A DNA stretch of 64,000 nucleotides from Collinsella sp. AF20-14LB (GCF_003459505.1 NZ_QRWD01000014.1:1-64000); one strand, 5' to 3'; shown: positions 17,154-26,848, numbered from the stretch's first letter. Numbers and translations: made by a program. Notes: generated from the letters alone by a model not told the origin.

Positions 17154-18158
17154 ATGGACTGCGATGGCTACCCATGCGTTCCCATGCCGTTGATGTGTAC
17201 CGCCTTTGTGCCGGGGCAGATTGACGCTGCGGTTGCAGGCATTTCCGACCCCGATTCACACACCATCGCCTCGGCAGAAGCGCTGTACTTTCGCGGGCAG
17301 GCCACACTCGCCGCCGAGACAGCACGCCCCTATCTTGACGCCACCGACCCCGCACTGCGCTATTCCGCATGCCTTATCTGCGGATATGCCAGTCTGTCGC
17401 TCAACCGTATCGCCGATGCCCGCCGTTGCCTTGCGGGCATCATCGATATACCAACTGACGAGGAACCGTCCGCCGTCCACGCCACGCATATCCTGTTCGC
17501 CTCCGCCGCGAGCGTCCTGCTGCACTTGCCTTCCCCGTATTCTGCCGAAGAGTTTTATCCGCTTGCGGCACATCTGCCCGAAGGCCTGCGCCTGTTCGCC
17601 AGCTACGTGATGGCGCATGCCCTGTACCTGCGCGGCGAATATGGCCGCAGTCTAGGCATGGCGGAAAACGCCCTGATCATGAAACAGGGAAGTTATCCCA
17701 TCTCGGAGCTGTTCCTGCACCTGTCGGCTTCCATGGCCTGCATGAGTCTCAAAGACGTCGACGCCGCAAAGGCACACTTCGGAGCCGCTTGGGACATTGC
17801 GCGTCCCGACGGCCTTATCGAGCTCATTGGCGAGCACCACGGCCTTTTACAGGGGCTCATCGAGGCGTGCCTAAAAACGCAATACCCTGATGACTTCGCG
17901 CGCATCATCGAGATCACGTACCGCTTCAGCTACGGCTGGCGGCGCATCCACAACCCCGATTCGGGCGAGGACGTGGCCGACGATCTAACGACCACGGAAT
18001 TCACCATGGCCATGCTCGCCTGTCGTGGGTGGACCAACGCCGAAATCGCACGCCATATGGGCGTGTCGCCGGGCACCGTCAAAAACCGCCTATCAGGAGT
18101 GTATGCCAAGCTTGGTATCGGAACTCGCGCCGAGCTGGTCGCGCATATGTTGCGCTAG
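17154..18158 (+). CDS. LuxR-family transcriptional regulator
   Basis: About 334 residues. The first 260 are Ala/Leu-rich helical repeats of TPR type (ALRYSACLICGYASLSLNRIADARR, YGRSLGMAENAL) and the last 60 are a LuxR helix-turn-helix (LTTTEFTMAMLACRGWTNAEIARHMGVSPGTVKNRLSGVYAKLGI). There is no receiver domain. The ATG at 17154 follows GGGAG; a TTG at 17118 behind AGGAG is also possible. It stands alone, divergent from the GMP synthase-like gene. Targets and ligand are unknown. Confidence 0.8.
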   Translation: MDCDGYPCVPMPLMCTAFVPGQIDAAVAGISDPDSHTIASAEALYFRGQATLAAETARPYLDATDPALRYSACLICGYASLSLNRIADARRCLAGIIDIPTDEEPSAVHATHILFASAASVLLHLPSPYSAEEFYPLAAHLPEGLRLFASYVMAHALYLRGEYGRSLGMAENALIMKQGSYPISELFLHLSASMACMSLKDVDAAKAHFGAAWDIARPDGLIELIGEHHGLLQGLIEACLKTQYPDDFARIIEITYRFSYGWRRIHNPDSGEDVADDLTTTEFTMAMLACRGWTNAEIARHMGVSPGTVKNRLSGVYAKLGIGTRAELVAHMLR

Positions 18159-18445
18159 CGGCCAGACTGCCCGGCATATCGAAAGCGCTCCGGGGCCTGA
18201 CGCTTTCGCGCGCTCAAATTGGACACTTTGACCCTTGAACGGCACTACCGCCACGGGGCACCTTCTTGCAAAGACAGCAACGCTCCCCTTACGGCAGCCG
18301 CTGTAGCACTCGAAAAAACACCGGCAATGAGGTCAATTCGGATAGGCCTCGCTAGCTCCTACTTACTTTTGTGAGAGACGCCGACTCGGCTCATCGATCA
18401 TCAAAATGGGCTGGTTCTGAATACCCAGAGCCAGCCCATTGCGCA
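18159..18445. other. Intergenic region with two hairpins
   Basis: GAAAGCG (18181-18187) pairs with CGCTTTC (18201-18207) and could end the LuxR gene, though without a T-run. AATGGGCTGG (18405-18414) pairs with CCAGCCCATT (18431-18440) and, read on the minus strand, is followed by TTTT: a terminator for the membrane protein gene at 18446. No coding signal otherwise. Confidence 0.6.
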
Positions 18446-19030
18446 TTAAATGTCGTCTGAGGAGTCGAGTTCTGCCTCGAGCTTTGTACGGCGTCTTTTC
18501 GCCGTGAAAAACGTTGCGCACAGGACAGCAAACGTGGCCGCGAAAATCGTCGCACCGCAGAACACGCCCGTGGCCAGGTTCGCCAACCAAAAGACGCTTT
18601 CGAGCGGTACGATCTGCGCCTCAGCGACACAGCGCATTGCGGCAATAACAAGCGCGAACGCGGTGCCGCTAAGACCGCTGACAAGCAGGAAATATCCAAC
18701 AGGAAGATGCTCGGTTTGCCCAAAACGATTGGTATCGACATAGCCCTTCCGCGTTTGCAGTCCTGCACAAATCAACATCACGAGAACGAGCCACAAATAC
18801 ATGGCTGCCTCGAACGGCGTTGCAAAGCCATGCGACATTTCACTGGCGTCGCTGTGAACCCACGCAACCTGTCGAGCTATAAACTGGTAGAAAAAGATCA
18901 TCAACATGCCAAACGAAAGCAGCACGAAACCAATCTTGTAGATCTTCGCGTTCTCAGCCTCCAGGCGTTCATCCTTTGGGCCGGCATATTCACGCCACTT
19001 TTGCACGATTTTCAGATCTTCGTATTTCAT
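18446..19030 (-). CDS. Four-helix membrane protein in an XRE operon
   Basis: 194 residues with a charged N-terminus (MKYEDLKIVQKWREYAGPKDERLEAENAK) and four predicted membrane helices (about 32-50, 72-92, 110-132, 145-170), ending in a basic tail. It lies 9 bases downstream of a small XRE regulator gene on the same strand, an arrangement common for pairs in which the regulator controls the membrane protein. I do not recognise a specific family. Start ATG 19030 has AGGAG nearby. Confidence 0.65.
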   Translation of the reverse strand: MKYEDLKIVQKWREYAGPKDERLEAENAKIYKIGFVLLSFGMLMIFFYQFIARQVAWVHSDASEMSHGFATPFEAAMYLWLVLVMLICAGLQTRKGYVDTNRFGQTEHLPVGYFLLVSGLSGTAFALVIAAMRCVAEAQIVPLESVFWLANLATGVFCGATIFAATFAVLCATFFTAKRRRTKLEAELDSSDDI

Positions 19031-19039
19031 AGTGAACTC

Positions 19040-19270
19040 CTAAAGAGTATTAGGGTCGGCGTCGGTTTCGTCTTCCCAAAACAGATCGTTCAACGTAACG
19101 CGTAGCGCTTTACAGATTGCCACGCACAAATTGAGCGTGGGGTTGTAGCCGCCCGCCTCGATAAGGCCGATCGTTTGGCGCGTAACGCCCACGGCCCGGG
19201 CCAAGTCAGCTTGCGAAAGGCCAGCCGCCGCGCGTGCCGCCTTCATGCGTAGGTTCTTTTTGCCCGGCAT
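19040..19270 (-). CDS. XRE-family DNA-binding regulator
   Basis: 76 residues, MPGKKNLRMKAARAAAGLSQ onward, with a complete HTH_3 (LSQADLARAVGVTRQTIGLIEAGGYNPTLNLCVAICKALRVTLNDLF). The ATG at 19270 has GAAAGGAG upstream; a longer frame to 19330 lacks an RBS. It resembles the short YgzD-type regulators that accompany small membrane proteins. It probably autoregulates from the AT-rich region upstream. Confidence 0.85.
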   Translation of the reverse strand: MPGKKNLRMKAARAAAGLSQADLARAVGVTRQTIGLIEAGGYNPTLNLCVAICKALRVTLNDLFWEDETDADPNTL

Positions 19271-19705
19271 GGAACTCCTTTCGTAGTAATGGACAAATAT
19301 CCGTTGCATCATGCCAGAAATATATTGCATCGACTAATTGATGTCAACTATATCTGTCATCGGTATACGGATATAGCAGTTTCGATTCGTCATTCCATCT
19401 TACTCGGGCGGAACCGACTCGGTTTTGTCCGAGTAAGATTGGGCATCCGCGAACTCATCGAATTTCTGAATCGTGTCACCCATAATCGTTCGATTTTGTT
19501 TAGTAAAACTAGGTCCCTATTAAATAAAATTCGTTTGTATCCAAATTTGTTTAACAATGCCGCGCTAACACTAAACACTATACCCGTTAATTCGAACGAT
19601 TGTTCGATGGATTTCGTGTTGGTTGGAATCGCCTATGGGCTGGGCTATGCTAATTTGACTATCTATATGACTAAAACGCAGCAAAGGAGTATCGAGAGAG
19701 CGAGC
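19271..19705. other. AT-rich intergenic region before topoisomerase genes
   Basis: No coding signal. It contains a nested inverted repeat: ATCTTACTCGG (19397-19407) with CCGAGTAAGAT (19429-19439), enclosing AACCGA-C-TCGGTT (19412-19424). A second pair, AATCGTTCGA near 19487 and TCGAACGATT near 19593, flanks a T-rich stretch. These may be operators or a supercoiling-sensitive promoter region for the topoisomerase pair. Confidence 0.5.
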
Positions 19706-21703
19706 ATGGCAAAAAACACCGCAAACTATGGTAACGACAGTATTCGTCAGCTCAAGGACGAGGAGCGCGTACGCCTGCGCCCCGCCGTCATCTTTGGCTC
19801 GGACGGGCTCGACGGCTGCGCGCATGCCGCCTTCGAGATCCTGTCCAACGCCGTTGACGAGGCGCGCCAGGGCTACGGCAAGCTCATCACCCTTACCGCC
19901 TTTCGCGATGGCTCTATCCAGGTAGAGGATAACGGCCGTGGCTGCCCACTCGACTGGAACCCTTCCGAGAAGCGCTTTAACTGGGAGCTCGTCTTTTGCG
20001 AGCTCTACGCCGGTGGCAAGTACAACAACAACCAGGGCGGCGACTACGACTTCTCGCTCGGCACCAACGGCCTGGGCTCCTGCGCGACCCAGTACGCCTC
20101 CGAATACATGGACGTCACGGTTTGGCGTGACGGCAACAAGTACTCCCTGCACTTTAAGAAGGGCAAGGTCGTCGGCGCCAAAAAGAAAGCGCTTGAGATT
20201 GAGCCCAGCGACGAGGACCGCACCGGCACCACCATCAAGTGGCGCCCCGATCTTGAGGTCTTTACCTCGATCAGCATTCCCCACGACTGGTATCGCGAGA
20301 CCATGCGCCGCCAGGCCGTGGTCAACGCCAACGTGACCTTCCGCCTGCGCATCGAAGGCGACGATGGCGAGTTTTCCGAAGAGGATTTTTGCTACCCCAA
20401 GGGTATCGAGGACTACGTGCTCGAGAAGGTCGGTGCCGACTACCTCACCGAGCCCTTCTTCATCGAGGCCGACCGTCGCGGTCGCGACCGCGAGGACCTG
20501 CCCGACTACAACGTAAAGATCACCGCGTGCATGTGCTTCTCGCGCACTTTCATGATGCAGGAGTACTACCACAACTCCTCCTGGCTCGAGAACGGCGGCT
20601 CACCCGAGAAGGCCGCCCGTAGCGCTCTGACCAGCGCCATCGATGCCTACATTAAGCAACAGGGCAAATACAACAAAAACGAGAGCGGCATTAAGTGGCA
20701 AGACGTCCAGGACTGCCTGGTACTGGTGACCAACTGCTTCTCCACTCAGACGTCCTACGAAAACCAGACCAAGAAAGCCATCAATAACCGCTTTATCCAG
20801 CAGGCCATGACGGCCTTCTTTAAGGAGCGCCTCTCGACCTACTTGATCGAGAACAAGGACGCCGCCAATAAGATCATGGAACAGGTGCTCATCAACAAGC
20901 GCTCGCGCGAGAACGCCGAGAAGACCCGTCAGAGCATCAAGACCAACCTGCAGCAGAAGACCGACATGGCCAACCGCGTGCAGAAGTTCATCGACTGCCG
21001 CTCCAAGGACAAGAGCCGTCGCGAGATCTACATCGTAGAGGGCGACTCGGCAGCAGGCGCCATCCGCACCTCGCGCGATGCCGAGTTCCAGGGTGTTATG
21101 CCCGTCCGAGGCAAGATCCTCAACTGTCTGAAAGAGGACTACCCGCGCATCTTTAAGTCCGACATCATCATGGACCTCATGCGCGTGCTGGGCTGCGGTG
21201 TGGAGATCAAGGACAAGCGCATCAAGAACCTTGGTGCCTTCGACCTGGACAACCTCAACTGGAACAAGGTCATCATCTGTACGGACGCCGACGTCGACGG
21301 TTATCACATCCGCACGCTCGTGCTCACCATGCTCTACCGCCTGGTGCCCACGCTTATCGACGAGGGCTACGTGTATATCGCCGAGTCACCGCTCTACGAG
21401 ATCAACTGCAAAGAGAAGACCTACTTTGCCTACACCGAACTCGAGAAGAACGGCATCCTCAAGGAGATCGGCGACCAGAAGTGCTCGATCAACCGCTCCA
21501 AGGGTCTTGGTGAGAACGATCCGGACATGATGTGGCTCACCACCATGAACCCCGAGACGCGTCGCCTGATCAAGGTGGAGCCCGAGGACGTCACCAAGAT
21601 GGAAACCATGTTCAACCTGTTGCTGGGCAACGACGAGGCGGGCCGCAAGCGCCATATCTCCGAGCACGGCAAGGAATACCTGGACCAGCTGGACCTGCAA
21701 TAG
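19706..21703 (+). CDS. Type IIA topoisomerase subunit B (ParE/GyrB-like, divergent)
   Basis: 665 residues. GHKL ATPase domain with EILSNAVDEARQG and VEDNGRGCP, a transducer domain, then TOPRIM with IYIVEGDSAAG and the acidic ICTDADVDGYHIRTL, and a C-terminal EHGKEYLDQLDLQ. The usual RPGMYIG is RPAVIFGSDG here and EGDSAGG is EGDSAAG, so it is not the canonical GyrB but the divergent paralogue seen in some Firmicutes and Coriobacteria. It pairs with the A subunit 45 bases downstream. I chose ATG 19706 (MAKNTANYG); a long upstream extension in frame has AT-rich, non-coding character. Confidence 0.85.
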   Translation: MAKNTANYGNDSIRQLKDEERVRLRPAVIFGSDGLDGCAHAAFEILSNAVDEARQGYGKLITLTAFRDGSIQVEDNGRGCPLDWNPSEKRFNWELVFCELYAGGKYNNNQGGDYDFSLGTNGLGSCATQYASEYMDVTVWRDGNKYSLHFKKGKVVGAKKKALEIEPSDEDRTGTTIKWRPDLEVFTSISIPHDWYRETMRRQAVVNANVTFRLRIEGDDGEFSEEDFCYPKGIEDYVLEKVGADYLTEPFFIEADRRGRDREDLPDYNVKITACMCFSRTFMMQEYYHNSSWLENGGSPEKAARSALTSAIDAYIKQQGKYNKNESGIKWQDVQDCLVLVTNCFSTQTSYENQTKKAINNRFIQQAMTAFFKERLSTYLIENKDAANKIMEQVLINKRSRENAEKTRQSIKTNLQQKTDMANRVQKFIDCRSKDKSRREIYIVEGDSAAGAIRTSRDAEFQGVMPVRGKILNCLKEDYPRIFKSDIIMDLMRVLGCGVEIKDKRIKNLGAFDLDNLNWNKVIICTDADVDGYHIRTLVLTMLYRLVPTLIDEGYVYIAESPLYEINCKEKTYFAYTELEKNGILKEIGDQKCSINRSKGLGENDPDMMWLTTMNPETRRLIKVEPEDVTKMETMFNLLLGNDEAGRKRHISEHGKEYLDQLDLQ

Positions 21704-21748
21704 CAGCAAATCGATAACGACGGCCCATAAGAAGTTCAAGAGGAAATC

Positions 21749-23989
21749 GTGGCAAAGAAGAAGACGAAGAACCAGCCAAAGAAAAAGCAGGTCAACGCCG
21801 AGAACGTCATCGGCCTGCACTCCGAGGTCACCGACCAGCCGATTACGCAGACGCTCGAGGTCAACTACATGCCCTACGCTATGAGCGTCAACGTCTCGCG
21901 TGCATTCCCCGAGATCGACGGCTTTAAGCCCTCGCACCGCAAGCTGCTCTACACTATGTACAAGATGGGCCTGCTCAAGGGCGAGCGCCAAAAGAGCGCC
22001 AACATCGTGGGCCAGACCATGAAGCTCAACCCGCACGGCGATGCCGCGATCTACGAGACGATGGTGCGCCTGGCGACGGGCAACGAAGCGCTGCTTGCCC
22101 CCTTCGTGGAGTCGAAGGGCAACTTTGGCAAGTACTATTCGGGCGACCTGAGCTACGCCGCCTCGCGTTATACCGAGGCCAAGCTCTCCCCCATCAGCGC
22201 CGAAATCTTCAAAGACATCGACAAGGACCCGGTCGACTTCGTTGACAGCTACGACGGTGCCATGAAGGAGCCGCGTCTGCTGCCCACCACGTTCCCCAAC
22301 ATCCTTGTCTCGGCCAATAAGGGCATCGGCGTCGCCATGGCGTCCGACATCTGCGGTTTCAACCTCAACGAGGTCTGCACCGCCACGATGCACTACCTGA
22401 AGGACCCCGACTGCGACCTGCTCGAGTACATGCCCATGCCCGATTTCTCGACCGGCGGCGAGATTATCTACCGCCGCGAGGAGATGGAGAAGATCATCGA
22501 GACCGGTCTTGGCAGCTTCCAGATTCGCTCCCGCTGGCGCTGGATTCCCGAAGAGCGCATCATCGAGGTGTACGAGATTCCCTACACCACCAAGACCGAT
22601 GTCATCATCGAGCGCATCGTCAAGCTCTCCAAGGAGGGCAAGGTCAAAGAGATCGCTGACATCCGCGACGAGACCGACCTCTCGGGCTTGCGCATCGCCA
22701 TCGACCTTAAGCGCGGCGTCGACCCCGACAAGCTCATGGCGAAGCTCTATCGCTCGACCACGCTGCAGGATTCGTTCTCGTGCAACTTCAACGTACTGGT
22801 CGACGGCTATCCCCGCGTTATGGGTGTGCGCCAGATCTTGCACGAATGGGCCAAGTGGCGTATTGAGTCCACGCGCCGCCGCATTAGCTTTGACCTGGAC
22901 AAAAAGTCCGAGCGTCTGCACCTTCTGCACGGCCTCGAGGCAATTCTGCTCGACATCGACAAGGCCATCGCCATCATCCGCGGCACTAAGCTCGAGGCAG
23001 AGGTTGTACCCAACCTTATGAAGGGTTTCGACATCGACGAGACCCAGGCCGAGTTTGTCGCCGAACTCAAGCTCCGCAACATCAACGAGGAATACATCCT
23101 CAACCGCACCAAGGACATTGCCAAGCTCGAGGGCGAGATCGCCGAACTCGAGGAGATCCTCTCGAGCGAGGACAACATCAAGAAGGTCATCAGCGACGAG
23201 CTGGCCGCGGTTAACAAGAAGTACGTGATGCCGCGCCGCACGGGCAGGATCGAGCCCCATGAGGTCATCGAGGTAAGCCTGGAGTCCGAGGTCGAGGAGT
23301 ACCCGGTCACCATCATGCTCTCGCGCGACGGCTACCTTAAGAAGATGACGGACCGCGTGCTCAAGAAGGCGACCACGCTCAAGTACAAGGACGGCGACAA
23401 ACCCTTTATCGAGTTCCCGTCCTCCAACACGCACGAGCTGCTGGTCTTTACCAACAAGAGCCAGGTGTACAAGTGCAAGGTCGCGGCGTTTGAGGATACC
23501 AAGTCGGCCCAGCTGGGCTCGTACCTTCCGACCGATCTCGAGATGGAACCCGACGAGAGCGTCATCTGGGTCATCGACCCCGAGGACTACAAGGCCGACG
23601 TGCTGTTCGTCTTTGAGAACGGCCGCGTGGTGCGTGTCGCGCTTTCTGGATACGCTACCAAGACCAACCGCAAGCGCCTTAAGAACGCCATCTACGGCGG
23701 CAGCAAGCTGCTGTATGCGCAGGTGCTCAAGGAGGACCGCGACCTCGCGCTGGTCTCGAGCGACTACCGCCTGATGAACTTCAACACGTCGCTGCTCAAG
23801 ACCAAGACGACCACCAACACGCAGGGCGTCCAGGCCTTTACGGCCAAGAAGGGCCGCTCGGTCACCACCGTCGGCACGACCGAGGAGATCCTCGGCGCCG
23901 GCGTCTCGGCCGAAAAGTTCACCGCGCAGAGCCTACCTTCCGCCGGTGCCCTCATGAAGGAAAACGACATGCCGAGCCTGTTTGACTAA
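21749..23989 (+). CDS. Type IIA topoisomerase subunit A (ParC/GyrA-like)
   Basis: 746 residues from a GTG with AAGAGGAAA upstream. A basic, low-complexity start (MAKKKTKNQPKKKQ) precedes the winged-helix/tower domain with FKPSHRKLLYTMYKMG and the catalytic Tyr in AASRYTEAKLS. A coiled coil spans about residues 420-490 (YILNRTKDIAKLEGEIAELEE), then beta-pinwheel-like repeats (PVTIMLSRDGYLKKM, FVFENGRVVRV). I do not see a canonical GyrA box (QRRGGKG), so it is more like ParC or a third A subunit. It acts with the preceding B subunit to cut and pass duplex DNA. Confidence 0.85.
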   Translation: MAKKKTKNQPKKKQVNAENVIGLHSEVTDQPITQTLEVNYMPYAMSVNVSRAFPEIDGFKPSHRKLLYTMYKMGLLKGERQKSANIVGQTMKLNPHGDAAIYETMVRLATGNEALLAPFVESKGNFGKYYSGDLSYAASRYTEAKLSPISAEIFKDIDKDPVDFVDSYDGAMKEPRLLPTTFPNILVSANKGIGVAMASDICGFNLNEVCTATMHYLKDPDCDLLEYMPMPDFSTGGEIIYRREEMEKIIETGLGSFQIRSRWRWIPEERIIEVYEIPYTTKTDVIIERIVKLSKEGKVKEIADIRDETDLSGLRIAIDLKRGVDPDKLMAKLYRSTTLQDSFSCNFNVLVDGYPRVMGVRQILHEWAKWRIESTRRRISFDLDKKSERLHLLHGLEAILLDIDKAIAIIRGTKLEAEVVPNLMKGFDIDETQAEFVAELKLRNINEEYILNRTKDIAKLEGEIAELEEILSSEDNIKKVISDELAAVNKKYVMPRRTGRIEPHEVIEVSLESEVEEYPVTIMLSRDGYLKKMTDRVLKKATTLKYKDGDKPFIEFPSSNTHELLVFTNKSQVYKCKVAAFEDTKSAQLGSYLPTDLEMEPDESVIWVIDPEDYKADVLFVFENGRVVRVALSGYATKTNRKRLKNAIYGGSKLLYAQVLKEDRDLALVSSDYRLMNFNTSLLKTKTTTNTQGVQAFTAKKGRSVTTVGTTEEILGAGVSAEKFTAQSLPSAGALMKENDMPSLFD

Positions 23990-24028
23990 AACAACGGCGG
24001 CCAAACCGTCATGGTTGTACAAAGCAGC

Positions 24029-24066
24029 GGGGCCCGGAGCGCAGTAAACGCTGCGCCCTGGGCCCC
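24029..24066. terminator. GC-rich hairpin after the topoisomerase genes
   Basis: GGGGCCC at 24029-24035 mirrors GGGCCCC at 24060-24066, with a further GCGCAG/CTGCGC stem inside. There is no T-run, so termination is inferred from position between convergent genes. Confidence 0.5.
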
Positions 24067-24088
24067 ATGCATTACACCAGCATCATCC

Positions 24089-25378
24089 CTATAGACAAAA
24101 TGCCGCATAAAGTGGAACAGACATAAGCCCATCATTCATTCCAAAGGGCTTAGTCGATAGCCTGATAAGGCGTACGCCCGGATGGGTCTTTTTAAGTGAG
24201 GACAGGCTTCGAGATCTTGTGTTCTCTCCCGCCTTGACTTCAATCGCAGACAAGCATCCCTGCTTCTCTACTACAAAGTCGATTTCCGCACGATTATCTC
24301 GCGCCCAATAATGCAGCGGATAGCCCATGGCTGAAAGCTGTTGGGCGACGTAGTTTTCGGTAAGTGCACCCATGAATGTGCCGCCGATGCCGGCAAGAAT
24401 ATCGGCGCGTTGAGCACCGGCCTTGGAGACGAGCAGCCCTGTATCCGCCTGATAGATTTTAAAAGCAGAAGGGTTAACGAAGGCCTCTAAAGGGCTTTCG
24501 ATCTGCCCGACTAGGCTGCAGCGCGCCACCGTACCCGACAATACAAGCCAGTCGAGAGCATCTCCAAAGAGAGACGCATTGCCCCCCGCTCGCACTACCT
24601 TGTATTGAAATTTGCGATTCTCTTTGGCAAGCTGCTGTGGAATGGAATCGAAGCACGCACGCGTCTTTGCGCTCAAGCGTTCATCAGCATATTTATTGGT
24701 GTCGGCGGAATATCCGTCGAGAATAATCCGATGCTTTTCGGCCACATCAATGATTGACTGATCATCGATATACGTTTGGACCGCCTCGGGCATTCCGCCA
24801 ACAACAAGATACTGTCGATAGAGCCTAAGCGCCTTTTCATGAAGGCTTGGCGCAAGAGGACCCATTAACTCGAATGACGAGCGTATCTCATCGACCAGCT
24901 GATCGTGCCCCATTGCCCAGAGAAACTCCTCGAAATCGAGTGGAGTCATCTCGATCAAGTCGGTCTTTCCGACGGGGAACGAATACGACTGATGGTTAAT
25001 GGCAACCCCAAGAAGCGACCCAGCAGCCGCAACGTAATACTCGGGAGCATCTTCGCAAAAGTATTTAAGGGAAGTGAGCGCTTCCTCGCATGCCTGGATC
25101 TCGTCAATGAACAGTAAGGTTTTGCCAGGCACGATACGCTGTCCCGTACGAGCCTCGATCGCACGTACGATCGAATGAGGGTCAAGACCGCCCGAAAAAT
25201 CCGCTCGCGCCGACCGGTCGTTCTCAAGATTAACGTAGACAACCGATTCGAAAAGATCCTGGGCGTACGTTCTGAGCAAATAGGTCTTGCCACACTGGCG
25301 CACGCCTTTGACCAGCAAAGGTTTTCTATCAGCTCTGTCTCGCCATTCCCTAAGGAGCTCGTCTGCCTTGCGACGCAT
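24089..25378 (-). CDS. AAA+ ATPase with DUF4143 domain
   Basis: 429 residues: Walker A VRQCGKTYLLR, Walker B LLFIDEIQACEEAL, a GSLLGVA sensor region, YLVVGGMPEAV and a C-terminal DUF4143 with the PD-(D/E)XK-like DNRAEIDFVVEKQGCLSAIEVKAG. The family is widespread, horizontally mobile and of unknown role, and is often counted among accessory genes. ATG 25378 lies at the edge of an AT-rich promoter region. It is a single gene. Confidence 0.9.
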   Translation of the reverse strand: MRRKADELLREWRDRADRKPLLVKGVRQCGKTYLLRTYAQDLFESVVYVNLENDRSARADFSGGLDPHSIVRAIEARTGQRIVPGKTLLFIDEIQACEEALTSLKYFCEDAPEYYVAAAGSLLGVAINHQSYSFPVGKTDLIEMTPLDFEEFLWAMGHDQLVDEIRSSFELMGPLAPSLHEKALRLYRQYLVVGGMPEAVQTYIDDQSIIDVAEKHRIILDGYSADTNKYADERLSAKTRACFDSIPQQLAKENRKFQYKVVRAGGNASLFGDALDWLVLSGTVARCSLVGQIESPLEAFVNPSAFKIYQADTGLLVSKAGAQRADILAGIGGTFMGALTENYVAQQLSAMGYPLHYWARDNRAEIDFVVEKQGCLSAIEVKAGENTRSRSLSSLKKTHPGVRLIRLSTKPFGMNDGLMSVPLYAAFCL

Positions 25379-25558
25379 ACGTAACCTTCCCTCATGAACT
25401 TCTATTTGACAATATTTTAACGCGGATTAATTTGTTTTTAGTTATTTTTCTGCGTTTAAAAATTGTTCTATACGGCACTTGAGGGAATGCGCCCCTATCT
25501 CTCGGTAAGGACAGCAAGCATTTCCACCAACACCGATTGCCATGCGCTCTTCTTGCCC

Positions 25559-26089
25559 TTAGGCGAGCTTGCGAGCGAGCTCGCGCACCTCTTTCAACTT
25601 GGGCGAGGATGCCATGCTGCCGCGCTCGGTCATACCGCTGATGGTGACAATGCCCTGGTCCGCCCACTTGCAGTACGCGCAGGTTGACTTGTACATGGCG
25701 ATCGCCGCGTCATAGACGCCCTGGCTGTGGCTATCGAGCAGAAGGGCCGTCTTGGTGAACGGGAATCCCGTGGCACCGAAAGCGTACAGACGGTCGATGG
25801 CGGCCTTTTCCTGCGCGGTGATATCGAACCAGTAGATAGGCGAAGCAAAGACGACCATATCTGCATCTTTCAGCGACTCGATCACGTTGGCCATGTCATC
25901 CTTCTGCACGCAGACGCCCCCATGGGCGAAGCAGTACTGGCATCCCAAGCAGCCGGCGATCTTCTTGCTGGCAACGCGAACGACCTCAACCGTATTACCG
26001 CCCTCACGCGCGGTCTCGGCAAACACCTCGACCATGGTATCGGTATTGGCGCCCTTACGCGGGCTGCCGCTCAATACAACGATATTCAT
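25559..26089 (-). CDS. Flavodoxin-fold NADPH-dependent FMN reductase family protein
   Basis: 176 residues. Starts NIVVLSGSPRKGANTDTMVE, the FMN phosphate loop of the NADPH-dependent FMN reductase/iron-sulfur flavoprotein group. It has CLGCQYC near residues 47-53, a reduced Cys motif found in iron-sulfur flavoproteins, and FASPIYWFDITAQEKAAIDR, the usual second FMN loop. Likely a cytoplasmic flavin-dependent reductase. RBS GGGAG precedes ATG 26089. Confidence 0.85.
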   Translation of the reverse strand: MNIVVLSGSPRKGANTDTMVEVFAETAREGGNTVEVVRVASKKIAGCLGCQYCFAHGGVCVQKDDMANVIESLKDADMVVFASPIYWFDITAQEKAAIDRLYAFGATGFPFTKTALLLDSHSQGVYDAAIAMYKSTCAYCKWADQGIVTISGMTERGSMASSPKLKEVRELARKLA

Positions 26090-26287
26090 AGGATTCCCTC
26101 TCCTTCATGCTGCAGGCGCGCAGCATTTTTTCTTGTAACCAAAACAAATGGGGTTAATCAATCGCCAGCAGGCCATATCTCTTGCTCAAGTTCCCTAAAG
26201 AAGCTCAAGGCGATTGCGATTGCCTTATACAACGTCGAAAATCAAAGAGGGCCCATAGCAACGCCACCTACCTGAAATGACATGCGG

Positions 26288-26848
26288 TCAAGACGAGCTA
26301 CGAGGATCGTGACGAGCCGATACCGCTCGCATACCCCCTTCGGAATAGGCGCTGAGCAGCTCCTGAGCGTGGGCAAACTCGGGCCCTCGCCTCCAACCGA
26401 GCAGGCGGTTGACCGCGAGATTTCCCTGGACGTTGTGGACGAAGAGCAGATAGGCGTCCTCGCGCGAAAGCCCAGTCTCCTCCATGATCGAGGGAACCAT
26501 CTGCTCGGCGCCGCGCTCGACGACGCGCTGTGCCACCCGGGCGTACGCGTCGTCATCCGAGTAGAGCAGATAATAGTCATCGTTTGCCGGCGGACGCTGG
26601 CAGAGGGCGCCCGCCTCCGTTCCCTCGAGCGGCGGCACCGCCGCCAAGGCCTCGTCGATAAGCGCGTCGAGCAGGGCGAACTTGTCCTCGTAGTGCAGAT
26701 AGAACGTGCCACGGTTGATATCGGCGCGTCGGCAGATATCCGCTACCGTCATCTTCGCGAAGCCGACCTCGGCCAGCAGCGCGAAGAACGCCTCCCGTAT
26801 GACCGAGAGTGTATAGCGTCGGCGACGATCGATCTTCCCCGCTTCCAT
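26288..26848 (-). CDS. TetR-family repressor of the sirtuin operon
   Basis: 186 residues. The N-terminal HTH reads FFALLAEVGFAKMTVADICRRADINRGTFYLHYEDKFALLDAL. The ATG at 26848 has GGAGGGG upstream; a GTG further up (26875) is less likely. It is divergent from three sirtuin-like genes, and a palindrome (26952-26971) covers the -10 of that operon, so it probably represses them until a ligand binds. The ligand-binding half contains no motif that would name the effector. Confidence 0.88.
   Translation of the reverse strand: MEAGKIDRRRRYTLSVIREAFFALLAEVGFAKMTVADICRRADINRGTFYLHYEDKFALLDALIDEALAAVPPLEGTEAGALCQRPPANDDYYLLYSDDDAYARVAQRVVERGAEQMVPSIMEETGLSREDAYLLFVHNVQGNLAVNRLLGWRRGPEFAHAQELLSAYSEGGMRAVSARHDPRSSS

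Noticed and set aside
21386..23434. 682-codon minus-strand frame opposite the topoisomerase A gene
   Set aside because: A shadow frame of GC-rich coding DNA; composition (Val/Leu/Asp/Gly blocks) is typical of antisense reading.
26170..26260. Minus-strand frame ending FFRELEQEIWPAGD
   Set aside because: Only about 25 codons between stops, with no RBS or family match.
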